Positions 1 through 8,228 of a stretch of DNA of 64,000 nt are shown here, piece by piece. Numbering within the stretch: position 1 is the first letter of the stretch; each line of letters opens with the position of its first letter. The stretch covers positions 60,649-124,648 of the forward strand of contig JAJCZV010000070.1 of NCBI GenBank assembly GCA_029262175.1, written 5' to 3'. The position numbers and the translations under genes are program-made. The DNA is from Gemmatimonadota bacterium (GTDB lineage Bacteria; Gemmatimonadota; Gemmatimonadetes; Palauibacterales; Palauibacteraceae). The notes under the pieces are model-generated. The model did no database searches. It was not told the DNA's origin and saw nothing but the letters and a program-made list of their open reading frames with translations.

Positions 1-441
1 TCGAAGACGGTGCTCCCGTCCAAGGCCATGGCAAAGGTCTCGATGCGTCTGGTGCCGGACCAACAGGCGAGCCAAGTCGTCGAGGCGTTCGAAGCGCGCG
101 TGAAGGAGCTGGCGCCGCCCGGTGTTCGGGTGGAGATCCGGCGATTCCACGGCGGCGAGCCTTGGGTGGCGGACACGGAACACCCGATCTTCGAAGCCGC
201 CAGCGAGGCGCTCGAGACCGCCTTTGGTACGCCCCCTGCCTTTATCCGTGAAGGAGGATCGATCCCGATCGTGCAGTCGTTCGAGGACACCTTCGCGGCG
301 CCCGCACTCCTAGTCGGATTCGCTCTGCCGGGCTGTAATGCGCACGCTCCCGACGAGTGGCTGGATTTGAGCGTCTACCGCCGCGGAATCGAGGCGCTGG
401 CGCACCTCTACGGCGGGATCGGCGACAAGCTCAAAGGCTAG
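1..441 (+). CDS. M20 family metallopeptidase, C-terminal part (5' end outside window)
   Basis: The reading frame is open from base 1 and ends at 441, so only the last 146 residues are present. They match the end of M20 dipeptidases: the tail of the lid/dimerisation domain (the stretch around AKVSMRLVPDQ and VRVEIRRFHGG) followed by the second half of the catalytic domain. The segment REGGSIPIV and the final metal-ligand region GCNAHAPDEW, with its His, are typical of the family. These enzymes are usually cytosolic di-zinc peptidases acting on di- and tripeptides. The ATG at 28 and the internal GTGs are not real starts because conserved sequence continues upstream. The gene converges on the OsmC gene with only 5 bases between stops. 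The exact substrate cannot be told. Confidence 0.85.
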   Translation, partial: SKTVLPSKAMAKVSMRLVPDQQASQVVEAFEARVKELAPPGVRVEIRRFHGGEPWVADTEHPIFEAASEALETAFGTPPAFIREGGSIPIVQSFEDTFAAPALLVGFALPGCNAHAPDEWLDLSVYRRGIEALAHLYGGIGDKLKG

Positions 442-446
442 ACCGG

Positions 447-920
447 CTAGGCGGACTCCACCGGTTCCACCGACAGTTCGGTCGTGATGTCGATCGAGCC
501 GGACACGCTTCGATACACGGGGCACTTGGGCGGGTGGAGCTCGAACGCGCGCCCGATGGCGTCCGTATGCTCTGCGTCCGCCTTTAGCACATAGCTGACC
601 TGAATGCGCTTGATGACCAGGACGCCATCTTCAACTTCGATCTCGCCTTCGGTCATTCCGACCAGCCGGCCTTCGTCTGCCTTTACGCCGCGCGCTTCCA
701 GCGCGCCCCCGAAGGTTCCGGTCATTCAGCCACCGGTAGCGGCCACGATGTAGTCGATGGTCGTCGCCATCTCGTGGTCGGTAACGACTCCGTAGTGGGC
801 CGCGATCGCGCTGTGAACCCCGAAGTCCACGGGCTCTGGCGTAGCGGGAAGAACGGCGGTTCGGTACGCCCCCTTCTCGCGGACGACGCGGACCTGCGAA
901 CGGTATACGACTTCGCTCAT
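447..920 (-). CDS. OsmC-family peroxiredoxin-like protein, probable selenoprotein (in-frame UGA = Sec65)
   Basis: Read through one UGA codon (726-728), the frame gives 157 residues of OsmC/Ohr fold, the usual family length. OsmC proteins reduce organic hydroperoxides with two cysteines. The second is present as Cys133 in the motif KCPVYRSV. At the first, the frame has UGA in the context DYIVAATGG-UGA-MTGTFGG; counting to the conserved helix end (LEARG) puts the UGA exactly where family members have Cys. A SECIS-like hairpin begins 19 bases after the UGA, with its apical loop 26 bases after it. The start ATG at 918-920 overlaps the Nudix stop (ATGA) and has a GGGAG site upstream. An ATG directly follows the UGA, so automatic callers would split this into two short genes. 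The alternative is a nonsense-mutated OsmC gene. Confidence 0.8.
690..706 (-). promoter_or_regulatory. SECIS-like stem-loop downstream of the OsmC UGA
   Basis: On the mRNA strand the sequence GCGCGCTGGAAGCGCGC folds into a 7-bp stem with the 3-base loop GGA. The loop begins 26 bases after the UGA. Bacterial SECIS models ask for an apical loop 16-37 bases after UGA with a G in its first two positions, and both conditions are met. The hairpin lies within coding sequence, as bacterial SECIS elements do, and would be bound by SelB. The stem could arise by chance in GC-rich coding DNA, so it counts only together with the UGA/Cys alignment. Confidence 0.65.
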
Positions 921-1513
921 GTGGTTGACTCCCGGGCAAGGATCTCTAGAAAGTTCATTACGATACGGTGCGTCAAGCCCCAAATCGAGTCCCCAGAAAA
1001 CGAAATGGACGGGTAGATCCGCTCACGACCACGCTCCACCCGACGAACCTCCGATCCGGCGGCCGGATCGGCTAGCGTGGCCAGCGGAATCCAGTAATGG
1101 TACTGCACTTCGTGGTTCGCTTGGATCTCGAATCGTTCCGTGCTCCAGGCTACGAACGGCGACACGACAATCGTCGGTACGCCTCGGCTCATTGGATGTC
1201 GATCGTCGAGGCGACCCAAGAATGTACTTCGGTCGAGCGCGACGCCCACCTCCTCATGCGTCTCTCGTCGCGCCGTGTCCATGAGATCGGCGTCGAGTTC
1301 GTCTCGATGTCCGCCTGGGAGGGCCATGTGGCCAGACCAGGGGTCTCCTTGAGCTTCGGCCCGTTTTACGAACAGGGCCTCGGCGCCCTCCGGCGCGGGT
1401 CGGAGGAGCAGCGTTACGGCGGCGAGCCTCGCGCCGTTGGCCGGCACGACGAGGTCCGGCGAGCGCGTGGAGAGTGCCGCCCGAATCCTCCCCGCGTCGA
1501 ATGAACGACTCAT
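917..1513 (-). CDS. Nudix hydrolase (CoA pyrophosphatase-like)
   Basis: 198 residues. A complete Nudix box lies at about residues 68-90: Gly, then REThEEVG, which supplies the Mg-binding glutamates. The segment before it (LFVKRAEAQGDPWSGHMALPGG) resembles the NudL/CoA pyrophosphatase signature, which has an Arg and a His-x-Gly before PGG. Such enzymes cut CoA, oxidised CoA or other nucleoside diphosphate derivatives. I chose the ATG at 1511-1513 because it lies just past the rsgA stop; the frame stays open further upstream but only inside rsgA and in low-complexity Arg/Pro sequence. The stop overlaps the OsmC start by ATGA, implying translational coupling. Substrate is inferred, not shown. 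Confidence 0.85.
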   Translation of the reverse strand: MSRSFDAGRIRAALSTRSPDLVVPANGARLAAVTLLLRPAPEGAEALFVKRAEAQGDPWSGHMALPGGHRDELDADLMDTARRETHEEVGVALDRSTFLGRLDDRHPMSRGVPTIVVSPFVAWSTERFEIQANHEVQYHYWIPLATLADPAAGSEVRRVERGRERIYPSISFSGDSIWGLTHRIVMNFLEILARESTT

Positions 1514-1553
1514 CGCATGGTGGACGAGCTTACGGCGCTGAACTCGGTCCGAA

Positions 1554-2534
1554 TCATCGACCGTCCTCCGCTTCGGCGAGAAGCCGCAAGTAACTCTCGT
1601 ACCGCCGAGCCGCGATGGCGCCGGACGAGACGGCCGCCTGGACGGCGCAGTTCGGCTCGGCTCGATGCTTACAGTCGGCGAAGCGACAATCGGGGCCGAG
1701 CGCGGCAATCTCGCTAAAGCCATCGCTTACGTGAGCGGGGTCCACGCCCCAAAGGGCGAGGTACTGGAGCCCGGGCGTGTCGGCGACATAGCCTCCGTCC
1801 GGATACGGATACAAGGCCGAAGCGACCGTGGTGTGCCGGCCGCGCCCACGTTTCTCGCTGATCTCGCCCACGCGCAGTTCGAGGCCTGGAACGAGTTTGT
1901 TGAGCAAGCTGGACTTGCCGACCCCGGACTGCCCGGTCAACACGGTCACTCGATCGGTCAAGCGATCCGCGAGGTTCTCAATGCCGATATTCTGCTTGAC
2001 GCTCGTCGTCATGGTGTCATACCCGAGACGGGCATAGTAAGAAAGCACGGAGTCTGCATCCTCGATCAAGTCGGACTTGTTGAGGATAATCAAGCAATCG
2101 ATATCGTCCAGCGCCGCCAGCGCGACCAACCGATCGACCATGAGCAGATCGGGCGCTGGACCGGCGGCGGCGACCACGACCGCCAGCTGATCGACGTTGG
2201 CGACGATGACCTGCTCGCGGCGCTTCGATACTCCATGTCGCGTGAGCGCGCCCTCGCGCGGGAGGACCCGGGCAATCCGCATCTCGTCGTCGGCGGCTTC
2301 GAGTTCGACCAAGTCGCCGACCGAAACGATCCGCGAGTCGATCTTTTTGACGCGGCCTCGCAGGGAGACCTGAACCATCCCATCCGTGGTGTCCACATCG
2401 TAGATGCCGGCCGCAATCCTGAGTATCCGACCGATGACCGCGGAGATCGGTGGCGTCCCTACTCGGCCGGGCCGACGGAGGTGGGCCCGGTCTCGACGAG
2501 CTCCTCCAAGCAATTCCAGCCCAGTAACGCGCAC
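1554..2534 (-). CDS. rsgA: Ribosome small-subunit-dependent GTPase A
   Basis: RsgA is the circularly permuted GTPase that helps mature the 30S subunit. Seen in order: an N-terminal OB fold (conserved sequence starts at VIGRILRIAAGIYDVD), the G4 motif NKSD (152-155) ahead of the P-loop GQSGVGKSS (201-209), DTPG (252-255), and a C-terminal zinc site with Cys283, Cys288, His290 and Cys296. That order of GTPase motifs is diagnostic. The start is a problem: the conserved region begins just after the sufU stop, but no ATG, GTG or TTG exists there in frame. The nearest are a TTG at about 2513 and the GTG at 2534, both inside sufU. I give the GTG; a rare start such as ATC is also possible. Function is not in doubt. 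Confidence 0.93.
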   Translation of the reverse strand: MRVTGLELLGGARRDRAHLRRPGRVGTPPISAVIGRILRIAAGIYDVDTTDGMVQVSLRGRVKKIDSRIVSVGDLVELEAADDEMRIARVLPREGALTRHGVSKRREQVIVANVDQLAVVVAAAGPAPDLLMVDRLVALAALDDIDCLIILNKSDLIEDADSVLSYYARLGYDTMTTSVKQNIGIENLADRLTDRVTVLTGQSGVGKSSLLNKLVPGLELRVGEISEKRGRGRHTTVASALYPYPDGGYVADTPGLQYLALWGVDPAHVSDGFSEIAALGPDCRFADCKHRAEPNCAVQAAVSSGAIAARRYESYLRLLAEAEDGR

Positions 2535-2956
2535 TTGATCCTCACCGGGAACTTGGACACGCCGGCGAGTGCGCGAAGGTCGCCGAGGGCGGGATCGGTC
2601 AGGAGCGTGTCATCGCCGTGGAGAAGCTGCGTGAACTTTGCCGAAATCTCGGTGGCTTCCTCGAGCGTCTTTCCAGCGATCCGATTCGTCAACATCGAGA
2701 CCGAAGCCTGGCTGATCGAGCACCCGCGGCCGAGGAAGCAAGCTTCGGCGATCTTGGAGTCCTCGACCCGCAGCAGCAGCTCGATGACGTCGCCGCACAA
2801 GGGGTTGCTCATGGTGATCGTGTGCGTCGCGTCGTCGAGCGCAGACTTGTTCTGCGGCCGCCGATAGTGATCAAGAATGACTTCTTGATACAGCGAATCT
2901 AGCGACGCCGGAATCTCTCGATCGGCCGTTCTCGGTTTTTTTGGGGAATCGGTCAT
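2459..2956 (-). CDS. sufU: Fe-S cluster assembly sulfur-transfer protein SufU
   Basis: 165 residues of the IscU/SufU type. SufU is the zinc-bearing sulfur acceptor that activates SufS and passes persulfide on to SufBCD. The three ligand cysteines are at 54 (NPLCGD), 79 (GRGCS) and 142 (RIKCALLGW), with Asp56 after the first. The 18-residue or so insertion between the second and third Cys separates SufU from IscU and appears present (GKTLEEATEISAKFTQLLHGDD region). The ATG at 2954-2956 sits 4 bases after the sufS stop. An in-frame codon 16 residues earlier would overlap sufS and adds nothing conserved. It is part of the suf run. Confidence 0.93.
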   Translation of the reverse strand: MTDSPKKPRTADREIPASLDSLYQEVILDHYRRPQNKSALDDATHTITMSNPLCGDVIELLLRVEDSKIAEACFLGRGCSISQASVSMLTNRIAGKTLEEATEISAKFTQLLHGDDTLLTDPALGDLRALAGVSKFPVRIKCALLGWNCLEELVETGPTSVGPAE

Positions 2957-2960
2957 GTGG

Positions 2961-4211
2961 TCAGGATATGTGGCAAAAGACTTTAGCCGCCATGGCGAGG
3001 CCATCCACCAACATGTCTACCTCTTCTCGGGAGTTGTACAAATAGAAGCTGGCGCGAGCCGTTGCGTTGATGCCGAAATGATCCATCAAGGGCTGGTTAC
3101 AGTGGTTCCCAGCGCGAATGGCGATCCCTCGCTGATCGAGGATGGTCGAAAGATCATGCGGGTGGATGTCGAGGTAGGAGAACGAAAAGACCGAGGTCTT
3201 GTTCTCTCGAGGTCCATATAGCGTGAGGCCGTCTACGTTTGTCAGACGCTCCAGCGCGTAGGCGGTGATCTCGGCCTCGTGCGCCGCAATCGCATCGAAT
3301 CCGACATCGGTGAGAAAACGAACCGCCTCGCCGAACCCCACGACACCAGCAATGTTCGGCGTCCCCGCCTCGAACTTATGCGGCACCGCGGCCCAGGTTG
3401 ATCCGGCCATCGTGACTTCCGAGATCATCTCGCCACCACCTTGGTATGGCGGCATCTGCTCGAGCAGCTCGCGGCGGGCCCAAAGCGCGCCCGCTCCCGT
3501 GGGTCCGCACATCTTGTGACCGCTGATCGCGTAGAAATCGCACCCGAGCTCGGCAACGTCGATCTTCAAATGAGGGGCTGCCTGGGCGCCGTCGACTAAC
3601 GTGAGGGCGCCGGCCGCCTGCGCTCTGCGCACGATCTCCGCAACCGGATTGATGGTCCCCAAGCTGTTCGAGACGTGCATGAACGCCACGATCTTCGGTC
3701 GTCCAAGCAGCAGCCGATCGAGATCGTCGAGGTCCAGCAGCCCATCGGGCGTCACGTCGACAAAGCGGATCGTTGCACCTGTCCGTTCGGCGAGGAGTTG
3801 CCAAGGGACGAAGTTGGAGTGGTGTTCCATCTTCGTGATGACGATCTCATCGCCCGCACCGACGAACTTCGAACCCCAGCTCGAGGCGACGAGGTTGATG
3901 GCCTCGGTAGTCCCCCGCGTAAAGACGATCTCGGCGGGCTCGTTGGCGCCTAGATGGCTAGCGATGATTCGGCGGGCCCCCTCGAAGGCTTCGGTTGCCT
4001 CCACGCTGAGCTGGTGCGCGCCGCGGTGCACGTTCGCGTGCTGCTCGCGGTAGTACCGATCCATGCGGTCGAGAACGCGCAGCGGTCGTTGTGAACTCGC
4101 CGCGCTGTCGAGAAACACCAACGGGTGCCCGTTGATCTCGCGACTCAGGATGGGGAACTGCGCGCGCAGAGCGGTCAGGTCTAAGGACGGGGCCAGCATA
4201 TCGGTCGTCAT
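2961..4211 (-). CDS. sufS: Cysteine desulfurase SufS
   Basis: 416 residues, normal length for group II PLP-dependent cysteine desulfurases. SufS takes sulfur from cysteine as a persulfide. The PLP lysine is Lys233 in SGHKMCGPTG, the cofactor-stacking His is at 130-131 (MEHHSN), and the persulfide Cys371 lies in the short loop RAGNHCNQP typical of SufS rather than the longer IscS loop. It lies 16 bases after the Rieske gene and 4 bases before sufU, so SufS and SufU would be made together, matching their known pairing. Confidence 0.96.
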   Translation of the reverse strand: MTTDMLAPSLDLTALRAQFPILSREINGHPLVFLDSAASSQRPLRVLDRMDRYYREQHANVHRGAHQLSVEATEAFEGARRIIASHLGANEPAEIVFTRGTTEAINLVASSWGSKFVGAGDEIVITKMEHHSNFVPWQLLAERTGATIRFVDVTPDGLLDLDDLDRLLLGRPKIVAFMHVSNSLGTINPVAEIVRRAQAAGALTLVDGAQAAPHLKIDVAELGCDFYAISGHKMCGPTGAGALWARRELLEQMPPYQGGGEMISEVTMAGSTWAAVPHKFEAGTPNIAGVVGFGEAVRFLTDVGFDAIAAHEAEITAYALERLTNVDGLTLYGPRENKTSVFSFSYLDIHPHDLSTILDQRGIAIRAGNHCNQPLMDHFGINATARASFYLYNSREEVDMLVDGLAMAAKVFCHIS

Positions 4212-4227
4212 GATGGGTGGTCGCGGA

Positions 4228-4539
4228 TTAGCCGAGGTCTAGTCGGACCTCGCCGCCTTCGATCTGGACCTCGTAGGTGCGGACCGGCATGACGGCGGGG
4301 AGGGCCCGCGGCGCTCCGGTCTCGATGTCGAAGCGCGCGCCGTGAAGCGCGCAGGTAACTTCGCCGCCGACGAGATCTCCGGTCGAAAGCGGGAACTCCT
4401 CGTGCGAACAGCGGTCCTCGAGCGCAAAGATCGTCCCCTCGCGATTGATCAGAACGATCGCGGTGCCATCGATGACGACGCTCTTCATACCGTTTTCCGG
4501 GACGTCTTCCAGCTTGGCTACAACAACGAAATCACTCAC
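4228..4539 (-). CDS. Rieske-type [2Fe-2S] ferredoxin of the suf cluster
   Basis: 103 residues forming a single Rieske domain. The cluster ligands are Cys44/His46 (CSHEEFPL) and Cys63/His66 (CALHGARFD), in the CXH...CXXH pattern of soluble dioxygenase-type Rieske ferredoxins. It has no membrane segment, so it is cytosolic. Genes of this type often sit between sufD and sufS in bacteria and may feed electrons to assembly or be a client. The start overlaps the sufD stop (ATGA at 4536-4539), indicating coupled translation. Confidence 0.9.
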   Translation of the reverse strand: MSDFVVVAKLEDVPENGMKSVVIDGTAIVLINREGTIFALEDRCSHEEFPLSTGDLVGGEVTCALHGARFDIETGAPRALPAVMPVRTYEVQIEGGEVRLDLG

Positions 4540-5831
4540 AGCCCGATCTTCTCCTCGATCGCGTGACGGACTCGTTCGCGGACGCCCTCCATGGGCATGC
4601 GGCCCAATACCTCGTCGAAGAAACCGAACACGAGCAATCGCTCCGCTTGTTGTCTCGTCAATCCCCGACTCAGCAGGTAGAACATCTGGTCGTCGTCGAC
4701 CTGCCCGATGGTCGCGCCGTGAGAGCAGCGCACGTCGTCGGCTTTGATCTCGAGATTCGGAAGCGCGGTCGCGTGCGACCCCTTGCTCAAGAGGAGGTTG
4801 CGGTTGGTCTGATACGCATCGGTGAGTTGCGCGCCGACGTCCACGCGGATCACACCACGAAATACGCTAGAAGCGTTGTCCGTCAACGCGCCCTTGAACA
4901 GGAGGTCGCTACGGGCACTCGGGGCTGCGTGATGTTGCAGCGTTTGGTGGTCGAAGTGCTGCTTACTGTCTCCGAACCACAGCGCCAACATCTCGCTGTT
5001 GCTGCCGGGTCCCAAGAGGCGACTGTTGACTTCGGATCGGGAGACGTCGCCGCCGAGCGCCACGTTGAAGGTCACGAGTTGCGCATCTCGTTGGGCGGCG
5101 ATGTACTGCGTCGAGAAGTGTTTTACGCCCCGACCATATCGTTGCAGAGCGACGTATTCGATCTTTGCGTTCGCGTCCCCGTGAATGGTGGCCCCGTGCA
5201 GCGAGAGGGCTTCTCCATCTAAGTCAGGCGACAAAAACTCGTCGATCACCGCAGCTTTAGAACCGGTCTCCGCGTAGACAAGCGAGTGCGTGGCGGTCAG
5301 AACGCCCGGTCCGCTGATCGTGCGGAACGAGTGGATCGGCGCGGACAGCTCGACTCCCTTCGGCACGTACAAGAGATACCCGCCCGTGAGAAGCGCGAGG
5401 TGAAGCGTCCAAAGTTTCTCTTCCGCCGCGGTAGGCGTGACCGCAAACAGCGCACGTTCGAGCAGCTCCGCGTGCGAAGCGGCCGCCTGCTGAAGCGAGC
5501 ACAACACGACGCCGGCCGCCGCCAGCTTCGGGTCGAGCTCGATGTGGGCCACGCGCCCATCTCGCTGGACCACGATTCCGCTTCGCTCTCCGGATTGATC
5601 CAGTACTTCCTGCACGTCGGCCGGGAGGTTCGCGTCCAACGCTTCGGTGGGAGTAACCGCTACGAAAGTGTCAAAGTCGACCTTCGAAATGTCGGTGTAA
5701 CGCCACTCTTCGGACTTCTTGGTCGGGAACGGCGCGTCCGAGTAGCGCTCCCACGCCCGAGCCCTATGGGTGGTGAACGTCTCCGGCTCGGAGAGACCGC
5801 CGGCGAACACGCCAAAATCGAATTGAGTCAA
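4536..5831 (-). CDS. sufD: Fe-S cluster assembly scaffold protein SufD
   Basis: 431 residues with the SufB/SufD beta-helix. SufD partners SufB in the SufBC2D scaffold. The N-terminal region has the SufD pattern [10 protein letters not shown], and the C-terminal region has [25 protein letters not shown], the conserved Cys/His segment at the SufB-SufD interface. The start is tied to the sufB stop by ATGA (5828-5831), and the stop is tied in the same way to the Rieske start. Confidence 0.95.
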   Translation of the reverse strand: MTQFDFGVFAGGLSEPETFTTHRARAWERYSDAPFPTKKSEEWRYTDISKVDFDTFVAVTPTEALDANLPADVQEVLDQSGERSGIVVQRDGRVAHIELDPKLAAAGVVLCSLQQAAASHAELLERALFAVTPTAAEEKLWTLHLALLTGGYLLYVPKGVELSAPIHSFRTISGPGVLTATHSLVYAETGSKAAVIDEFLSPDLDGEALSLHGATIHGDANAKIEYVALQRYGRGVKHFSTQYIAAQRDAQLVTFNVALGGDVSRSEVNSRLLGPGSNSEMLALWFGDSKQHFDHQTLQHHAAPSARSDLLFKGALTDNASSVFRGVIRVDVGAQLTDAYQTNRNLLLSKGSHATALPNLEIKADDVRCSHGATIGQVDDDQMFYLLSRGLTRQQAERLLVFGFFDEVLGRMPMEGVRERVRHAIEEKIGL

Positions 5832-7243
5832 CCGACCGACCCCTCCATCTCGAGCTCGATGAGACGGTTTAGTTCGATCGCGTACTCGAGTGGCAGTTCT
5901 TTCGCGACGGGCTCGATAAACCCGCGAACGATCATGGCCATGGCTTCGGCCTCGTCCACGCCGCGGCTCATCAAGTAGAAGAGCTGCTCGTCTCCTACTT
6001 TCGAGACTGTGGCTTCGTGGCCGATCGACGCCGTGTTTTCATCGATTTCAATGTAGGGGTAGGTGTCGGTGCGCGACGTCTCATCGAGAAGCAGTGCATC
6101 GCATTCGACGTTGGACTTCGCACCCGTGGCCCCCTCGTACACCTTACAAAGACCGCGGTAGGACGATCGTCCAGTTCCCTTCGAGATCGACTTCGACGTG
6201 ATCTGAGACGTCGTATTGGGCGCCGCGTGAACGACCTTGCCGCCGGTGTCCTGGTGCTGTCCGTCACCGGCGTAGGCGATCGACATGATCTCGCCATGCG
6301 CGCGCGCTCCGACGAGATAGCACGACGGATATTTCATCGTGAGCTTGGAGCCCAAGTTTCCGTCCAACCATTCCATCTTGGCGTCCTCGTGCACGATCGA
6401 TCGCTGCGTCACGAGGTTGTACATGTTGTTCGACCAATTCTGAATCGTCGTGTACCGGAAGCGCGCGCCCTTTTTGACCACGATCTCGATCACGCCGGAG
6501 TGGAACGACTCCGTGGTGTAGACCGGTGCGGTGCAGCCCTCGACGTAGTGCGCCTCGGCGCCCTCATCGATGATGATCAGCGTGCGCTCGAACTGACCCA
6601 TGCGCTCCGAGTTGACCCGGAAATACGCCTGAAGCGGAATGTCGACCTTCACACCCTTCGGAACGTAGACGAACGAACCACCCGACCACACGGCTGAATT
6701 GAGCGCCGCGAACTTGTTGTCCGCCGTCGGTACGATCGTCGCGAAATGCTCCCGGAACAGCTCGGGGTGATTCTTGAGCCCGTCCTCGATCGAATCGAAG
6801 ATGACGCCCTGTTCTTCCCAGACCTCTTTGAGCGAATGGTAGACCATCTCGGACTCGTACTGGGCGCCCACGCCGGCGAGCGCTTTACGCTCCGCCTCTG
6901 GGATCCCGAGCTTCTCGAACGTGTCCTTGATCTCCTGCGGTACGTCGTCCCAAGACCGTTCCATCTGCTCTTGCGGCTTGAGATAAAAGTAGATCTGGTC
7001 GAGCGTGTCCTCTAGCGTCGTGAGATCGCCGCCCCACTTCGGCATCGGCTTGGATTCATAGACTTCAAGCGCCTTCAGCCGGAACTCGAGCATCCACGCC
7101 GGCTCGTCTTTGTGAGCCGAAATCTGACGGACGATATCCTCCGACAATCCGGGGACCGCTTTGAAGACAGGCTTGTCCTCGGTGACGAATCCGTACTTGT
7201 ATTCATCGAGCCCGATATCGGTGATGGTCTCGTTCTGCGGCAT
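5828..7243 (-). CDS. sufB: Fe-S cluster assembly scaffold protein SufB
   Basis: 471 residues, typical SufB length. SufB is the subunit on which the nascent cluster forms. Recognisable are the N-terminal [10 protein letters not shown] region, the core [19 protein letters not shown] with the conserved Cys, and [22 protein letters not shown] near the C-terminus. The ATG at 7241-7243 gives the expected N-terminus. Unlike the other junctions in this operon, the gap from sufC is 91 bases and is filled with strong hairpins, which may set a different level of sufB relative to sufC. Confidence 0.97.
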   Translation of the reverse strand: MPQNETITDIGLDEYKYGFVTEDKPVFKAVPGLSEDIVRQISAHKDEPAWMLEFRLKALEVYESKPMPKWGGDLTTLEDTLDQIYFYLKPQEQMERSWDDVPQEIKDTFEKLGIPEAERKALAGVGAQYESEMVYHSLKEVWEEQGVIFDSIEDGLKNHPELFREHFATIVPTADNKFAALNSAVWSGGSFVYVPKGVKVDIPLQAYFRVNSERMGQFERTLIIIDEGAEAHYVEGCTAPVYTTESFHSGVIEIVVKKGARFRYTTIQNWSNNMYNLVTQRSIVHEDAKMEWLDGNLGSKLTMKYPSCYLVGARAHGEIMSIAYAGDGQHQDTGGKVVHAAPNTTSQITSKSISKGTGRSSYRGLCKVYEGATGAKSNVECDALLLDETSRTDTYPYIEIDENTASIGHEATVSKVGDEQLFYLMSRGVDEAEAMAMIVRGFIEPVAKELPLEYAIELNRLIELEMEGSVG

Positions 7244-7287
7244 GTAGATCTTCGCTTTCTTGCAGTGTTGTTACAGGGGTAAACCAC

Positions 7288-7347
7288 CCGGCCGCTGGCC
7301 GGTAAACAACCGGCCGCTGGCCGGCGATAGCCGGCTAGACGCCGGCT
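7288..7347. repeat. Three consecutive hairpins between sufC and sufB, two of them direct repeats
   Basis: The 15-mer CCGGCCGCTGGCCGG occurs twice (7288-7302 and 7310-7324), 22 bases apart. Each copy is a perfect 6-bp stem with a 3-base loop. A third hairpin, AGCCGGC-TAGAC-GCCGGCT (7329-7347), contains the sufC stop codon. They lie inside the operon, so they are unlikely to be plain terminators, though they could attenuate or protect the sufC mRNA 3' end. The layout matches the paired hairpins at 31591 and 43734. Confidence 0.7.
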
Positions 7348-8108
7348 GCGGCCTCCTGCAACCAGTCATAGCCTTGCGCCTCGAGCTTGTCCGCGAGCTC
7401 GGTCCCACCACTCTCGACGATTCGCCCGTTCATCATCACGTGGACGAAATCGGGCTTGACGTAATTCAAGATCCGCTTGTAGTGCGTGATGAGGAGCACG
7501 CCGAGATCTTTGTCGGCTTTCGTAAGAGTGTTCACTCCGTGCGATACGATCTGGAGCGCGTCGATGTCGAGGCCGCTATCGGTCTCGTCCATTACGGCCA
7601 AAGCCGGCTCCAAAACCGCCATCTGAAGGACCTCGTTGCGCTTCTTTTCTCCACCGGAAAAGCCGTCGTTCACGTAACGAGTCGCAAAGCTGTCGTCCAT
7701 CTTCAGCAACGCCATCTTCTCGGCCAGCGTCGCTTGAAACGCGAACACGTCGGTCTCTTCGCCCTTGCCGGCGCGGGCGTTTACCGCGGTGCGGAGAAAG
7801 TTGGCGATGGTGACGCCAGGGATCTCCGCCGGATACTGGAACGCCAGAAAGACGCCGGCGCGACTCCGTTCGTCGGCCTCCATCTCGAGCAGGTTCTCGC
7901 CCTGGAAAAGCACTTCGCCGCTCGTCACTTCATAGCCGGGATGTCCGGCGATCACTTTCGCCAGCGTGCTCTTTCCGGAGCCGTTCGGCCCCATCAGCGC
8001 GTGAACGTTCCCGGGTTCGACGACCAGATCGACGCCCTTGAGGATGTCGATGTCGTCGTCTTCCACCTTCGCGTGGAGATCGCGGATTACTAGGAGCGGC
8101 TGTGCCAT
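7335..8108 (-). CDS. sufC: Fe-S cluster assembly ATPase SufC
   Basis: 257 residues of ABC-type ATPase without membrane segments. SufC powers the SufBCD scaffold. Walker [10 protein letters not shown] is at 40-48, the signature SGGEKKR at 151-157 (the SufC variant of the ABC signature), Walker B AVMDE at about 171-175 with the following [10 protein letters not shown], and the switch His at 209. The ATG at 8106-8108 begins [11 protein letters not shown], the usual SufC start. The frame is open for 47 codons upstream but those cover the promoter and leader hairpin. It is the first gene of the suf run. Confidence 0.97.
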   Translation of the reverse strand: MAQPLLVIRDLHAKVEDDDIDILKGVDLVVEPGNVHALMGPNGSGKSTLAKVIAGHPGYEVTSGEVLFQGENLLEMEADERSRAGVFLAFQYPAEIPGVTIANFLRTAVNARAGKGEETDVFAFQATLAEKMALLKMDDSFATRYVNDGFSGGEKKRNEVLQMAVLEPALAVMDETDSGLDIDALQIVSHGVNTLTKADKDLGVLLITHYKRILNYVKPDFVHVMMNGRIVESGGTELADKLEAQGYDWLQEAAAGV

Positions 8109-8130
8109 CGGGCCCTCATTTAGTAGCCAA

Positions 8131-8159
8131 AGGCCGGTGTCCCGCACGGGAGCCGGCCT
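8131..8159 (-). promoter_or_regulatory. Leader hairpin in the sufC 5' untranslated region
   Basis: On the transcript a 7-bp outer stem (AGGCCGG with CCGGCCT) encloses an inner 5-bp stem (TCCCG with CGGGA). It lies 22-50 bases before the sufC ATG and downstream of the predicted transcription start. Such a structure could affect mRNA stability or act in attenuation. It does not match any riboswitch class I know. Confidence 0.5.
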
Positions 8160-8171
8160 AGATATACAGCG

Positions 8172-8184
8172 GATAACCGTTATC
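8172..8184. promoter_or_regulatory. Operator-like palindrome, copy B, near the suf transcription start
   Basis: GATAACCGTTATC is a perfect 6-1-6 palindrome. It falls about 10-22 bases downstream of the predicted -10 box, where a bound repressor would block the start of transcription. A near-identical copy (one mismatch) overlaps the -35 box at 8208-8220, centre to centre 36 bases. The regulator is unknown; no IscR, SufR or Fur gene is in the window. Confidence 0.5.
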
Positions 8185-8193
8185 GATAGAACA

Positions 8194-8222
8194 AGGATAC
8201 GCCGGACGATACCGGTTATCAA
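8194..8222 (-). promoter_or_regulatory. Predicted sigma70-type promoter of the suf operon
   Basis: On the minus strand a -35 box TTGATA (8217-8222, five of six consensus) and a -10 box TATCCT (8194-8199, four of six) are separated by exactly 17 bases. This predicts transcription starting around 8187, about 80 bases ahead of the sufC ATG. The promoter is embedded in the operator-like repeats. Confidence 0.5.
8208..8220. promoter_or_regulatory. Operator-like palindrome, copy A, overlapping the suf -35 box
   Basis: GATACCGGTTATC, on the other strand GATAACCGGTATC, differs at one base from the perfect palindrome at 8172-8184. It covers part of the -35 element and the spacer, a position suited to repression. 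Two like copies around one promoter argue for a real binding site more than either alone. Confidence 0.5.
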
Positions 8223-8228
8223 CCCTAG

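Noticed and set aside
447..983. Reading the OsmC region as two separate short genes or as a pseudogene
   Set aside because: The UGA falls exactly on the redox Cys position, both halves carry conserved family sequence without other damage, and a SECIS-like hairpin follows. Decay would not be expected to choose that codon.
1665..2867. A 400-codon open frame on the plus strand
   Set aside because: It lies opposite rsgA and sufU and shows no family motif. Long antisense frames are common in GC-rich genes.
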